A stretch of DNA of 64,000 nucleotides from Vreelandella songnenensis (GTDB lineage: Bacteria; Pseudomonadota; Gammaproteobacteria; Pseudomonadales; Halomonadaceae): positions 1 to 64,000 of the forward strand of contig NZ_PVTK01000010.1 of NCBI RefSeq assembly GCF_003002925.1, read 5' to 3'. Below are positions 36,912 to 45,948 of this stretch, in pieces (within the stretch, counting starts at the first letter, position 1; each line of letters starts with the position of its first letter). Made by a program: the position numbers and the translations under genes. The notes under the pieces were generated by a model. The model ran no database searches. It worked only from the letters and a program-made list of their open reading frames with translations, and had not been told where the DNA came from.

Positions 36912-38297
36912 ATGAACGCTTTGATTAATGATCTGATCGCGGTAGTGGGCGAAAACGGCGTCCTGCTGGGCGATGACGTGGCCCAGCGCAGCGTGGACTG
37001 GTTTACCGGCGCGCCGTGCCAGGCCAAGGCGATTGTTCGTCCGCAGAACACCGAGCAGCTCAGCCAGGTAATGGCGAAGTGCTACGCCGCCGACCAGCCG
37101 GTGGTCACCCATGGCGGCATGACCGGCGTGGTACACGGGGGCGTTGCCAGCCCCGATGAGCTGGTGGTATCGCTTGAGCTGATGAATCAGATCGAAGAGA
37201 TCGACGCGGTAGGCTCCACCATGCAGGTGCAGGCCGGTGTCACGCTTCAGCGCGTGCAGGAAGCCGCTCAGGAAATCGACATGCAGTTCCCGCTCGATCT
37301 GGGCGCCCGGGGCTCGTGCACCATTGGCGGCAACATCGCCACCAACGCCGGCGGCATCCGCGTGATCCGATACGGCATGATGCGCCAGCAGGTGCTGGGT
37401 CTTGAAGCCGTGCTGAGCGACGGCACCGTGATTACCTCGCTCAACAAGATGCTGAAGAACAACGCCGGTTACGATGTGAAGCAGCTGTTCATCGGCAGCG
37501 AAGGCACGCTGGGTGTGGTGACCCGGGCGGTGCTGCGTCTACAACCTTATATGCCCAGCGAGCAGACGGCGCTGGTCGCGGTGCCCTCCTTTGAAGCGCT
37601 CACGGCGCTTTTGAATCTCGTTTCCAAGGAGCTGGCCAACAGCCTGAGCGCGTTTGAGGCGCTGTGGAACAACCACTACAAGCTGATGACCCTGGAAGGC
37701 AGCAAGCACTCGCCGCTGCTGTCTACCGACTCGCCCTTCTATGCCATCATCGAAACCCTGGGGCTGGATGAAGAGCAGGACGCCGAGGCCTTTGCCCAGG
37801 TGCTGGAAAGCGCCATGGAGAAAGAGCTGATTACCGATGCGGTACTCGCCAACTCCAGCACCCAGCGCGAAGGCATCTGGGCGGTACGCGAGGATATCGA
37901 GTGGCTGGTAAGGTCGCTCAAACCGATGTTCTCCTACGACATCAGCCTGCCGATTCCGCACATGGACGAGTACGTCAATAACCTGGAGGCAGCGCTGGAT
38001 GCGCAGTTTGGGCAAAGCGCCGAGATCGTGGTGTTCGGCCATCTGGGCGACGGCAACCTGCACATCATGATCACGGTACGCGACGACAGCCTGCAAAGCC
38101 GCCGCCTGGTGGAAGAGCTGGTGTACGGCTCGCTGGTACAGTACGGCGGCTCGATTTCTGCCGAGCACGGCGTGGGCCTCGAGAAGCGCGACTACCTGAA
38201 GCTCTCTCGCTCGCCGGAAGAGATCGACCTGATGAAACGCATGAAACAGGCGCTGGACCCCAAAGGTCTGCTCAACCCGGGCAAGGTGCTGGGCTAG
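36912..38297 (+). CDS. FAD-binding 2-hydroxyacid oxidase/dehydrogenase (GlcD-like)
   Basis: This 461-residue protein has an N-terminal PCMH-type FAD domain (VTHGGMTGVVHGGVA, GARGSCTIGGNIATNAGGIR, FIGSEGTLGVVTRAVLRL) and a C-terminal FAD-linked oxidase domain with metal-binding HLGDGNLHIMI and SAEHGVGLEKRDYLK. Such proteins oxidise D-2-hydroxyacids such as D-lactate, glycolate or D-2-hydroxyglutarate. No GlcE/GlcF partner is present. It sits between two TRAP binding-protein genes, so the imported solute may be its substrate or a precursor. Confidence 0.85.
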   Translation: MNALINDLIAVVGENGVLLGDDVAQRSVDWFTGAPCQAKAIVRPQNTEQLSQVMAKCYAADQPVVTHGGMTGVVHGGVASPDELVVSLELMNQIEEIDAVGSTMQVQAGVTLQRVQEAAQEIDMQFPLDLGARGSCTIGGNIATNAGGIRVIRYGMMRQQVLGLEAVLSDGTVITSLNKMLKNNAGYDVKQLFIGSEGTLGVVTRAVLRLQPYMPSEQTALVAVPSFEALTALLNLVSKELANSLSAFEALWNNHYKLMTLEGSKHSPLLSTDSPFYAIIETLGLDEEQDAEAFAQVLESAMEKELITDAVLANSSTQREGIWAVREDIEWLVRSLKPMFSYDISLPIPHMDEYVNNLEAALDAQFGQSAEIVVFGHLGDGNLHIMITVRDDSLQSRRLVEELVYGSLVQYGGSISAEHGVGLEKRDYLKLSRSPEEIDLMKRMKQALDPKGLLNPGKVLG

Positions 38298-38325
38298 ACG
38301 CTTATGCTGTCAGGTTCACGTTAGG

Positions 38326-38354
38326 CAAAAAGGCCACCGTCGGGTGGCCTTTTA
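38326..38354. terminator. Bidirectional terminator after the oxidase gene
   Basis: A perfect 8-bp stem AGGCCACC-GTCG-GGTGGCCT (38331-38350) with A residues before and T residues after serves both the plus-strand oxidase gene and the converging orphan dctP. Confidence 0.85.
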
Positions 38355-38378
38355 TATATCCAGTGGTTAACTGAACGC

Positions 38379-39377
38379 TTATTCCGCCAGCGCTTCGCGA
38401 ATGCGCGGCAGGTAGTCGCCAAACTGCTGGCCGTATTGATCGTAGATAGGCGCTACTGCTTCCTGGAAGGCTTCAATATCCGGCGTTTCATTGACCTCCA
38501 TGCCCGCTTCTTTCAGTGAAGCCAGCTGCTCGGCCTCCATCTCGGCGTTCAGCTGGCGCTCGTACTCGGCGGCTTCCTGGGCGGCGTCTTCGATCACCGC
38601 CTGGGCGTTTTCAGGCAGCTTGTTCCAGGCGGGCATGCCCATCACGAAAATGGCCGGCGCGTAGGTGTGGCGCGAGAGCGTCATGTAATTCTGGGTTTCA
38701 TTCAGTTTGAACGAGTGCACCACGTTCACCGGGTTCTCCTGACCATCAATGGTGCCCTGCTGCATGGCGGTCAGCGCTTCGTTCCAGGCCATGGGAATGG
38801 CGTTGGCGCCGAGTGCGCGGAAGGTATCGGTGTACACCGGGTTTTCCATTACGCGGATGCGCAGGCCGTCCATATCGTCCGGCGTGTTGACGGCGCGCTC
38901 GCTGTTGGTCAGGTTGCGAAAGCCGCGCTCGGCGTAAGCCAGGCCTTTCAGGTTCACCTCGGAAAGCTTGTCCAGAAGCTCCTGGCCGATCTCACCGTCC
39001 AGCACGCCGTAGGCCGCCTCGGGTGAGGGAAACAGGAAGGGCAGCTCGAACACCGCCATCTCTTCGACAAAGTTGGCCACCGGGCCGTTGGTGATCACAC
39101 CCATATCCACGGTGCCGATCTGCATACCTTCCAAAAGTGTGCGCTCATCCCCCAGGCTGGCGTTGGGGTAGATCTCGATGCTGACCTTGCCATCGGTGCG
39201 CGCCTCCACCAGTTCCTCGAACTTGGTGGCCGCCATGTGAAAGCCATCCTGCTCGTTGACCACGTGGGCCAGACGCAGGGTGATAGGGTCCATATCGTCA
39301 AAATCAGCCGCGTGGGCCGTACCCGCGAGTGCTACAGAAATACCCAGAGCCAGCGTGTTCAGCGTCAATGTTTTCAT
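38379..39377 (-). CDS. Orphan TRAP solute-binding protein (DctP paralogue)
   Basis: This 332-residue secreted protein has a signal peptide ending AHA|AD. It is very similar to the DctP at 35652-36671, sharing an identical run of about 35 residues that includes YPNASLGDERTLLEGMQIGT, and the same binding-site blocks (GLRIRVMENPVYTDTFR, GTIDGQENPVNVVHSF). No permease genes adjoin it. It may share the DctQM of the neighbouring operon, widening its substrate range, or be a duplicate in decay; no disruption is visible. Confidence 0.9.
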   Translation of the reverse strand: MKTLTLNTLALGISVALAGTAHAADFDDMDPITLRLAHVVNEQDGFHMAATKFEELVEARTDGKVSIEIYPNASLGDERTLLEGMQIGTVDMGVITNGPVANFVEEMAVFELPFLFPSPEAAYGVLDGEIGQELLDKLSEVNLKGLAYAERGFRNLTNSERAVNTPDDMDGLRIRVMENPVYTDTFRALGANAIPMAWNEALTAMQQGTIDGQENPVNVVHSFKLNETQNYMTLSRHTYAPAIFVMGMPAWNKLPENAQAVIEDAAQEAAEYERQLNAEMEAEQLASLKEAGMEVNETPDIEAFQEAVAPIYDQYGQQFGDYLPRIREALAE

Positions 39378-39518
39378 TTTTATGTGTTCCCGATTCTACA
39401 AGGTGCGAAAGTGCCCATGCAGCATGCCTTACCCGCGGGAAAATGGTCAATCAAGCAAGGTGCCGGGCTGCGTGCGGCTGGACACAGCGCCCCCACACAG
39501 GTACGATACGCACCCAAT

Positions 39519-39595
39519 GCGCCCGTAGCTCAGTTGGATAGAGTGTCGGCCTCCGAAGCCGAAGGTCGTAGGTTCAATTCCTACCGGGCGCGCCA
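39519..39595 (+). tRNA. tRNA-Arg (CCG anticodon)
   Basis: A 77-base cloverleaf can be folded: acceptor GCGCCCG/CGGGCGC with G discriminator and encoded CCA, D-arm with AGCTCAGTTGGATAGAG, anticodon stem TCGGC/GCCGA with loop CTCCGAA (anticodon CCG, decoding CGG), and T-arm GTAGG-TTCAATT-CCTAC. A terminator follows 12 bases later. Confidence 0.97.
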
Positions 39596-39607
39596 GAACA
39601 TGATGAA

Positions 39608-39635
39608 AGCCCACGACTAAGTCGTGGGCTTTTTT
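39608..39635 (+). terminator. Rho-independent terminator after tRNA-Arg
   Basis: An 11-bp perfect stem AGCCCACGACT/AGTCGTGGGCT is followed by six T residues. Confidence 0.9.
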
Positions 39636-39783
39636 GTTTGCCTGTTATCAAGTCGCTCAAGCGAAAACGTGGCTGCAATTAGAACAAAAGCCAAATTTTT
39701 ATTCGGTTTTGGTGTTTCCAAGCAAGCAATCCCGTAAGCTTGGACAAATCAATGCTCACTCCGCCAGAAAAGCAGGCTCTGCA

Positions 39784-39909
39784 ATGGATAAGGTGGGGCT
39801 CAGCGAACTCGATATTTATGTAAAATTCATCACACCGCCTGATACCAGTACACTGGATATGCCCTTTGTATTAGCCTGTACGGTGATGGAAAAGGCAGTG
39901 GGACAATGA
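39784..39909 (+). CDS. Small hypothetical protein upstream of the Abi gene
   Basis: An open frame ends with TGA overlapping the ATG of the Abi gene (ATGA, 39906-39909). The first ATG in this frame gives about 41 residues (MDKVGLSELDIYVKFITPPD...). The frame stays open further upstream to near the tRNA terminator, so it may be the tail of a decayed longer gene. I do not recognise it. The four-base overlap is the only argument that it is real. Confidence 0.3.
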   Translation: MDKVGLSELDIYVKFITPPDTSTLDMPFVLACTVMEKAVGQ

Positions 39910-40919
39910 CCGATTACACCAAGCCTTGGCTTAGCCATCTTGAGCAATTGCAGCAGCTTAAAGATCGTGGCCTGACTGTCACGGACGACCAGCGTGCGTT
40001 GGCGCATCTTCAACGCATTGGTTACTATCGGTTAAGCGGGTACTGGTTTGCTTTTCGTCAGCGCTCAGGTGTCTGTACGCCTTTAAATAAATATGGTAAG
40101 CCACTGCTTAAAAGGGGAAAAACGGACTACCTTGCATTAGACGCGTTTAAATACGGCACGACTTTTCAGCAGGCTGTCGATCTTTATGTGTTTGATAAAC
40201 GGTTGCGCCTTCTCGCGCTGGATGGTCTTGAGCGTATTGAGGTTGCATTGAGGGTAGATATTGCACATACGCTGGGCCGAATGGATCCTTATGCTTATTT
40301 GACTCCGGAACTGCTGCACGATGAGTTTGCCTATAAGATCGATCAGAAAACGGGCGTGACGCCCCTGCATAAATGGCAGGAAAGCCACGCGCGTTTAATT
40401 AATCGTTCTCGGGAAACGTTTATTGAACACCATAAAAAGAAGTACGGTTTGCCGTTGCCGATCTGGATTGCAAGTGAAATATGGGACTTTGGCACGCTTT
40501 CTCACCTGTTCGGTGGAATGCGAGAAGAAGAGCAGGATACCATTGCCGCCCGCTATGGCATTAGCAACGGGCGCGTGTTCGCTTCCTGGCTGCGCAGCTT
40601 GAATTATTTACGCAATGTATGTGCCCATCACAGTCGGTTGTGGAATCGCAATATGACGGACCAGCCGCGTAAGCCCGCCCATGGCGAAGCCACTCTGTTT
40701 TCCCAAGGCTGGCAAGATTCCCATGTTCAGGCGCGCCCTTTCCTACTGTTCTGTATTGTTCAGTATTTATTAATGACGGTTAATCCGACGAGCACTTGGT
40801 GGGTCCGCTTATCTGAGCTGTTAAGCAGTTTCCCAGATTTAAGCGAAGCAGGGCTAAATCTAAAAGGCATGGGGATTATAGAAGGCTGGCAGCAATGGGA
40901 GTGGTCTGAAAGGCAATAA
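39906..40919 (+). CDS. Abi family (Abi_2/AbiD-AbiF-like) protein with HEPN motif
   Basis: This 337-residue protein has the Abi_2 layout: KPWLSHLEQLQQLKDRGLTV at the start, LQRIGYYRLSGYWFAFR near residue 35, VDLYVFDKRLRLLALDGLERIEVALR near residue 91, and a C-terminal HEPN-type RNase motif R-x4-H in LRNVCAHHSRLWNR near residue 240. Related proteins abort phage infection, probably by cleaving RNA. Codons are richer in A/T than in the surrounding operons. Together with its place after a tRNA gene, this suggests horizontal acquisition. Confidence 0.85.
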   Translation: MTDYTKPWLSHLEQLQQLKDRGLTVTDDQRALAHLQRIGYYRLSGYWFAFRQRSGVCTPLNKYGKPLLKRGKTDYLALDAFKYGTTFQQAVDLYVFDKRLRLLALDGLERIEVALRVDIAHTLGRMDPYAYLTPELLHDEFAYKIDQKTGVTPLHKWQESHARLINRSRETFIEHHKKKYGLPLPIWIASEIWDFGTLSHLFGGMREEEQDTIAARYGISNGRVFASWLRSLNYLRNVCAHHSRLWNRNMTDQPRKPAHGEATLFSQGWQDSHVQARPFLLFCIVQYLLMTVNPTSTWWVRLSELLSSFPDLSEAGLNLKGMGIIEGWQQWEWSERQ

Positions 40920-41040
40920 AAAACCCCTAAGCAATGCTACTGCGTGGCAGTCTCACCGATAGGGGCCGTGTTGAGGTAAATACTAGGCCCTCATGTTTCT
41001 AAATACAATACTTTTACACCTGATAGGGTGGCAAATTACT

Positions 41041-42174
41041 ATGGCCATTGAGCAAGGAATCTGGAAGCTCGCGAGCACTCCTGGCGCGCTACCGCAAAAG
41101 CTGCGACCAGCGGGGCTAGCGGATGAAAGCCTGCTGGAAGAGCAGATCATGCAGGATGTTTCAATTTTGAATCGAGACTGGTTGTTGATTGGCCGTCAGG
41201 TGCGTACCGGCTTCGATAAGCTGATCGATCTTCTTGCCGTGGACGCTAACGGCACGGTGATTGTGATCGAACTAAAACGCGATAAAACTCCGCGTGATGT
41301 TGTTGCTCAAGCTATCGACTACGCCTCTTGGGTGGTGACGCTCGCCGATTACCAGTTGATTGATATTTACCAGCAGTTTGCCGAGCGCTTTAGGCGTTCG
41401 CACGTCACTTTGGGCGAAGCTTTTGAAGCCAAGTTTGGTATTGCGCTGGATGGCGTGACACTCAACGAGAGCCATCAACTGGTCGTGGTTGCCACACAGT
41501 TGGATGCCAGCAGCGAGCGCATTATCAACTACCTGAACGAACATGCGCAGCTATCTATCAATGCCATGTTCTTCTCCGCGTTTGAAGATAACGGCAATCG
41601 TTATCTTAGCCGCGCCTGGATGATTGACCCGGATGAGCCGCCTAAGCCGGTAGCACGTAAAGCCAATAAAGAACCTTGGAACGGCGAGTTCTACGCCTCG
41701 TTTGGCGATGACCGGCCCTGGGAGCTTGCTCGGCGCTTGGGTTTTATCGCCGGTGGCGGTGCTACGTGGTATTCCAAAACGCTGGCGATGCTTTCAGAGG
41801 GCGACCGGGTGTGGGTCAATATTCCTAAAACAGGTTACGTGGGCGTTGGAGAAGTTGTCGGAGAGCGCAGCCGGGCCACGGAATACCAGTTTGAAACGGA
41901 AAGCGGCCCTAAAACATTATCTGATATCGCGCTTCCAGATGATTACCCCCACTTGTATCGAGAGCCTAATGGCGAGGAAGATAACGCCGAATATCTAGTG
42001 CCGGTGCGCTGGCTCTATACCGTCGAGCGCGCGCAGGCGTTCAGCGAAGTGGGCCTGTTTGGTAATCAAAATACGGTGTGCAAGCCTACCGCGCCTAAGT
42101 GGTCGCATACGGTTGATCGGCTTAAGCAGGTGTGGCAGCTTGGTCCTGCTGATAGGGCGCATAGCACCCTGTGA
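41041..42174 (+). CDS. NucS/DUF91-like nuclease-domain protein
   Basis: This protein of about 377 residues starts at ATG 41041 (MAIEQGIWKLAS). A PD-(D/E)xK-like core is visible near residues 55-85: FDKLIDLLAVD followed by TVIVIELKRDKTPRDVVAQA, with Asp and E-x-K in the expected order. The C-terminal part (WELARRLGFIAGGGATWYSK, GDRVWVNIPKTGYVGVGEVV) looks like a small beta-rich PUA/EVE-like nucleic-acid-binding domain. The product is probably a DNA endonuclease or repair/defence protein; substrate unknown. It follows the Abi gene by about 120 bases on the same strand. Confidence 0.7.
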   Translation: MAIEQGIWKLASTPGALPQKLRPAGLADESLLEEQIMQDVSILNRDWLLIGRQVRTGFDKLIDLLAVDANGTVIVIELKRDKTPRDVVAQAIDYASWVVTLADYQLIDIYQQFAERFRRSHVTLGEAFEAKFGIALDGVTLNESHQLVVVATQLDASSERIINYLNEHAQLSINAMFFSAFEDNGNRYLSRAWMIDPDEPPKPVARKANKEPWNGEFYASFGDDRPWELARRLGFIAGGGATWYSKTLAMLSEGDRVWVNIPKTGYVGVGEVVGERSRATEYQFETESGPKTLSDIALPDDYPHLYREPNGEEDNAEYLVPVRWLYTVERAQAFSEVGLFGNQNTVCKPTAPKWSHTVDRLKQVWQLGPADRAHSTL

Positions 42175-42247
42175 GTGCAGCCTAAAAGAGACACTATTTA
42201 GTGTGTCGTAGCCTGCTTAGTTGGCAGGTGAGCTTCGATGATTCCCC

Positions 42248-43168
42248 TCAATCAACCCGACTAATAGCCTCTCGATCCGGATCCACGTACCAGACCAGCC
42301 CCATCCGCGAATTGCGCTCAAGCTCGGCGATGACCTGGGCGCCCAGTAGCAAGATGATGGCGCCAATTTCCAGGCTGAGCAGCACGATCACCAGGGCCGC
42401 CAGGGAGCCGTAAACGGCGTTGACGAACGAAAGGTGGGTGAAGTAGTAGACCAGAAACAGCCTGACGCCTTCCCACAAGAGTGCCGCCACGAAACCGCCG
42501 ACGATGGCCCGGCGCAGGGCGATCTTGACCACCGGCAGCACCTTGTAAATCGCGCTGAAAAGCAGGAAGACGCCGACAAAGCTGGTCAGGTTGAGCACCG
42601 GCCCCGAAATACCGGCTAACGGCAGTTCCCGTGCGAACAGGGCCAGCACCAGCGCATTGAGCGAGCTTGCAAGCGTTACCAGCAGCGTCAATGTCATGAG
42701 GCCTGCCCCAAGCACCAGCATGAAGGCGTAAGGCAGCAGCGCCGACACCCAGGCGCTTCGCCTTGGGCACTCGGGCGAGTGGAAGATGAGCGCCAGGGCG
42801 TCTTCGAGCATGCGAAAGGCGAAGGAGCTGAACAGCAGGAGGATGGGAAAGCTGAGAATCCCGATGACATCGCGTGATTCCAGCAGCCCGCGCACGGCGT
42901 CCATCACTACCTCGGCGTGCGCCGGGGCCAGGTGGCGCGCCTGCACTGCGAGCACGTTGAGCAGGTGCTGTTCATCCACCACGCGTGCAAGCATTACCAC
43001 CACCAGGCCAAACAGCGGCACCACAGAGAGCAGAATGTTGTAACCCACCCCGCCTGCCAGCAGGATGCCGCGGTTCTTCAAAAAGTGGCGAAGCACCCGC
43101 CAGGCAAAGGCTGCCAGCCTGGGCAGCAGGAGAAGTACGCCCTTGACGAATGTACGGTTGCGAACCAT
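42248..43168 (-). CDS. YihY/virulence factor BrkB family inner-membrane protein
   Basis: This 306-residue protein has six or so hydrophobic helices and the family pattern GILLAGGVGYNILLSVVPLFGL near residue 34, LESRDVIGILSFPILLLFSS near 94, and VYGSLAALVIVLLSLEIGAIILLLGAQV near 245. Family members were once called RNase BN by mistake; their role is probably transport or envelope-related and is not settled. Single gene, convergent with the nuclease gene. Confidence 0.85.
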   Translation of the reverse strand: MVRNRTFVKGVLLLLPRLAAFAWRVLRHFLKNRGILLAGGVGYNILLSVVPLFGLVVVMLARVVDEQHLLNVLAVQARHLAPAHAEVVMDAVRGLLESRDVIGILSFPILLLFSSFAFRMLEDALALIFHSPECPRRSAWVSALLPYAFMLVLGAGLMTLTLLVTLASSLNALVLALFARELPLAGISGPVLNLTSFVGVFLLFSAIYKVLPVVKIALRRAIVGGFVAALLWEGVRLFLVYYFTHLSFVNAVYGSLAALVIVLLSLEIGAIILLLGAQVIAELERNSRMGLVWYVDPDREAISRVD

Positions 43169-43498
43169 AGCGTGCCGCGCTCCTTGTGCACTCGGGCGGT
43201 TTTATCAATACCCGCCCTAGGATGTGGGCAGCCTGTACACTCCCCCTTGATTAGCCTGCTGGCCAGTCAACCTGCTGATATCGTGCTGACATGATATATC
43301 CTACGCTTGTTGACCGGAGAAAGCCCTGGAAGTGGAAAGGCTCCAGGCTACTGCCGTCCAGCTCGAGACGCCACCATGCCGTCTGCTTTCAGCGCATCAA
43401 GCAGTTTTCCGATGACGGATCGCTCTGCTGAGTTCATCACACTACAATGACACTCCTGCATTGTTAGCACGCTCTAGCATCTCCTCGGCGAGCCTTTA
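43169..43498. other. Intergenic region between YihY and LysR genes
   Basis: This 330-bp divergent gap must contain the promoters of both the minus-strand yihY-like gene and the plus-strand LysR gene. I see no RNA, repeat or convincing small gene in it. Confidence 0.4.
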
Positions 43499-44395
43499 AT
43501 GAACATACTCGATAAACGCGCGTTGTATCTGCTGGAAGTGAACAGCTGCGGCGGCATTCGCGCAGCGGCGGAGCATCTGCATATCAATCCTTCGGTAGTC
43601 AGTCGGCAGGTGCGCAGTCTTGAGCGGGAGCTGGGCATGGCGCTGCTGGAGCGCCAGGGCCGCCATGTCATGTTGACCGAGGCAGGCCAGCTGGTGGTGG
43701 ACAGCTTTCTTGCCCAAAGGCGGCTCAATTCGGAGCTGGGCGATACGCTCTCCAGGCTGCGTAACCTGCAGGCGGGGAAGGTGGTGGTGTCGGTGGGCGA
43801 CGGATTCGTGGACAGCTTTATCAACCACGTGATGAAGCGTGTCTCTGAGTACTACCCGGATGTGCTGATCGATATCAAGACGGGCATCTACTACCCCCGA
43901 GAACCCCATGAAATGGTCGCCAACGACGAGGTGGACATCGCGATTACCTACGGCCCGATTTCGGACCCGCGGCTGGTGGTCCACTCCTTTGAACGCGGCC
44001 CGCTATGCGCGCTGGTGGCGCCGTTTCACCCGCTGGCCCGGCAGGCAAGCGTGACGGTGGCGGAGCTTTTGCAGCACAAGCTGATTTTCCTGCCCGATGT
44101 CTCGGGGTCGCAACAGTTCGTGAATGCGCTGTTCAGCGCCGCCGGGCAGCCCGCCACGCCGGCCTACCGCTGCAACCTGCACTCCGTTTCACGACGCATG
44201 GCGAGTGCCGGTATTGGCGTGTCGTTCATGACTGCGGCGGCGGCGCGCAACGAGGTAGAGGCGGGGCAGCTCAAGGCGATCCCCGTGGCCCACCCGCTGG
44301 CGGCCAGCAGCCAGGGCAACCTGGTTAGAAGAGCCGGCAGAAGGCTTTCGCCCGCTGCCGACTATCTATGGAAACTGATGCTGACGATGCAGTAA
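43499..44395 (+). CDS. LysR-family transcriptional regulator
   Basis: This 298-residue protein has an N-terminal LysR helix-turn-helix (GIRAAAEHLHINPSVVSRQV, residues 17-36) and an effector-binding domain (VVSVGDGFVDSFINHVMKRV, then DIAITYGPISDPRLVVHSFE). Its stop abuts the stop of the convergent abgT-like gene. It may control that transporter-hydrolase pair, but the genes do not share a promoter region, so this is only a neighbourhood guess. Confidence 0.85.
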   Translation: MNILDKRALYLLEVNSCGGIRAAAEHLHINPSVVSRQVRSLERELGMALLERQGRHVMLTEAGQLVVDSFLAQRRLNSELGDTLSRLRNLQAGKVVVSVGDGFVDSFINHVMKRVSEYYPDVLIDIKTGIYYPREPHEMVANDEVDIAITYGPISDPRLVVHSFERGPLCALVAPFHPLARQASVTVAELLQHKLIFLPDVSGSQQFVNALFSAAGQPATPAYRCNLHSVSRRMASAGIGVSFMTAAAARNEVEAGQLKAIPVAHPLAASSQGNLVRRAGRRLSPAADYLWKLMLTMQ

Positions 44396-45901
44396 TCAGT
44401 TCGCCATCATGTAAACACCGGGGCCGATGGGCCAGCCCATGGCGAGCCAGAACATCAAGAAGGCCGACCAGGCGAGCAGAAAGCTGGCCGCCAGCGGGAG
44501 CATGGTAGCAATCAAGGTACCCAGGCCCATATCCGGCTTGTAGCGCTGCATGTAGACCAGCGCGACCGAAAAGTACGGGCTCATGGGCGAAATGATGTTG
44601 GTGCTGGAATCACCGATGCGGAACATGGCCAGTACAAAAGCGGGGTCGAAATCGATCATCATCAGCATCGGCACGAATACCGGGGCCATCAGCGCCCACT
44701 GGGCCGAGCCGCTGGTCATGAACACGTTGAGCACCGCGCTCATGGCAATGAATGCCCCCACCAGCGGCAGGCCGGTAAAGCCGGTGCTCTGCAGAATGTT
44801 CGAACCCTCGATGGCAATGTACTGACCAAGCTCTGACCAGCGGAAGTAGGCAATGAACTGTGCAATGGCGAAGAACAGTACCAGCGTGGGCGCCAGGTCG
44901 CTTGCCGATTCGGCCATGCGCTGGGGGACGTCGCGGCTGGTCTTTATCTTGCCGGTGGTAATGCCGTACACCAGGCCGATGGTAACGAAGTAGCCAAACA
45001 TCAGCGGTACCAGCGAACGCAAGAAGGGCGAGGGAATCAGTCCGCCCTCTTCATTACGTAAAGGCGAGGCTTCCGGCAGCACAGCGATGAACACCAGCGC
45101 CAGGTAGATCAGCGTGGCAACGCCCACCCGCTTGAGGCCGCGCTTTTCAGCGTCGGTGAGTTCGGGTTTGACGATATCGGTCTTGAAGTCCTTGCCCATG
45201 GGCAGGGTACGTTGAAGACGTGGTTCGACCACTTTATCCACAATCAGTGTGCCCACGATGGCAAGTACGAATACCGAGCAGGCCACAAAGTAGTAGTTAT
45301 CCACCGGGGAAACGTAGGCGTCCGGGTCCACTAGCCGGGCTGCGTCGGTGGTAATGCCTGCAAACAGTGCATCTCCCACGGTGATGAACAGACTGGCGTC
45401 AAACCCCGCGCCGGCGGCGGCATAGGCCGCAGCGGCTCCGGCAATCGGATGGCGGCCCACTGAGTAGTACACCATGGCGGCCAGCGGAATCAGGATCAGG
45501 TAGTTGGCGTCAGACGCGATACTGCCGCAGATGCCGGCCATGAAGACGCAGAAAGTCAGCAGTGACGGCGGCGCCTTGGCCACGCTCACCTGCATCAGGG
45601 TGGACATCAGGCCCACCTTGTCGGCCAGGCCAATGCCGAACATCACCACCAGAATAAGCCCGAGCGGCGGGAAATTGACGAAGTTGCTGACCACGCTGGT
45701 CAGCATGAACTCCACGCCATCGCCGGAAAGCAGGCTCTGAACGTAGACGGTATCGCCGGTTTGGGGGTTGACCGCCGATACGCCGAAGGCGGCGAGCAGG
45801 GCGGAGATCACCACGACCACCACGGCCAGAATGGTAAACAGGATAAACGGGTGGGGTAGCTTGTTGCCCACGCGCTCGATCGACGAGAGTACGGATTGCA
45901 T
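44396..45901 (-). CDS. AbgT family transporter (p-aminobenzoyl-glutamate type)
   Basis: This 501-residue polytopic protein of the AbgT family opens with NKLPHPFILFTILAVVVVVI and carries FVNFPPLGLILVVMFGIGLADKVGL-type, GSIASDANYLILIPLAAMVY, GAGFDASLFITVGDALF and RIGDSSTNIISPMSPYFSVA motifs. Members import p-aminobenzoyl-glutamate or export antimetabolites such as sulfonamides. The next gene in the operon is an M20 amidohydrolase, so uptake followed by amide hydrolysis is the likelier role. Confidence 0.9.
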   Translation of the reverse strand: MQSVLSSIERVGNKLPHPFILFTILAVVVVVISALLAAFGVSAVNPQTGDTVYVQSLLSGDGVEFMLTSVVSNFVNFPPLGLILVVMFGIGLADKVGLMSTLMQVSVAKAPPSLLTFCVFMAGICGSIASDANYLILIPLAAMVYYSVGRHPIAGAAAAYAAAGAGFDASLFITVGDALFAGITTDAARLVDPDAYVSPVDNYYFVACSVFVLAIVGTLIVDKVVEPRLQRTLPMGKDFKTDIVKPELTDAEKRGLKRVGVATLIYLALVFIAVLPEASPLRNEEGGLIPSPFLRSLVPLMFGYFVTIGLVYGITTGKIKTSRDVPQRMAESASDLAPTLVLFFAIAQFIAYFRWSELGQYIAIEGSNILQSTGFTGLPLVGAFIAMSAVLNVFMTSGSAQWALMAPVFVPMLMMIDFDPAFVLAMFRIGDSSTNIISPMSPYFSVALVYMQRYKPDMGLGTLIATMLPLAASFLLAWSAFLMFWLAMGWPIGPGVYMMAN

Positions 45902-45948
45902 TGTTATACCGCCTTTGTTTTTAGAGCTTGGGGAGGGTTAACCGGTCA

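Noticed and set aside
39519-42250. Integrated prophage or integrative element at tRNA-Arg
   Set aside because: No integrase, transposase or duplicated tRNA 3' end could be found to the right of the tRNA.
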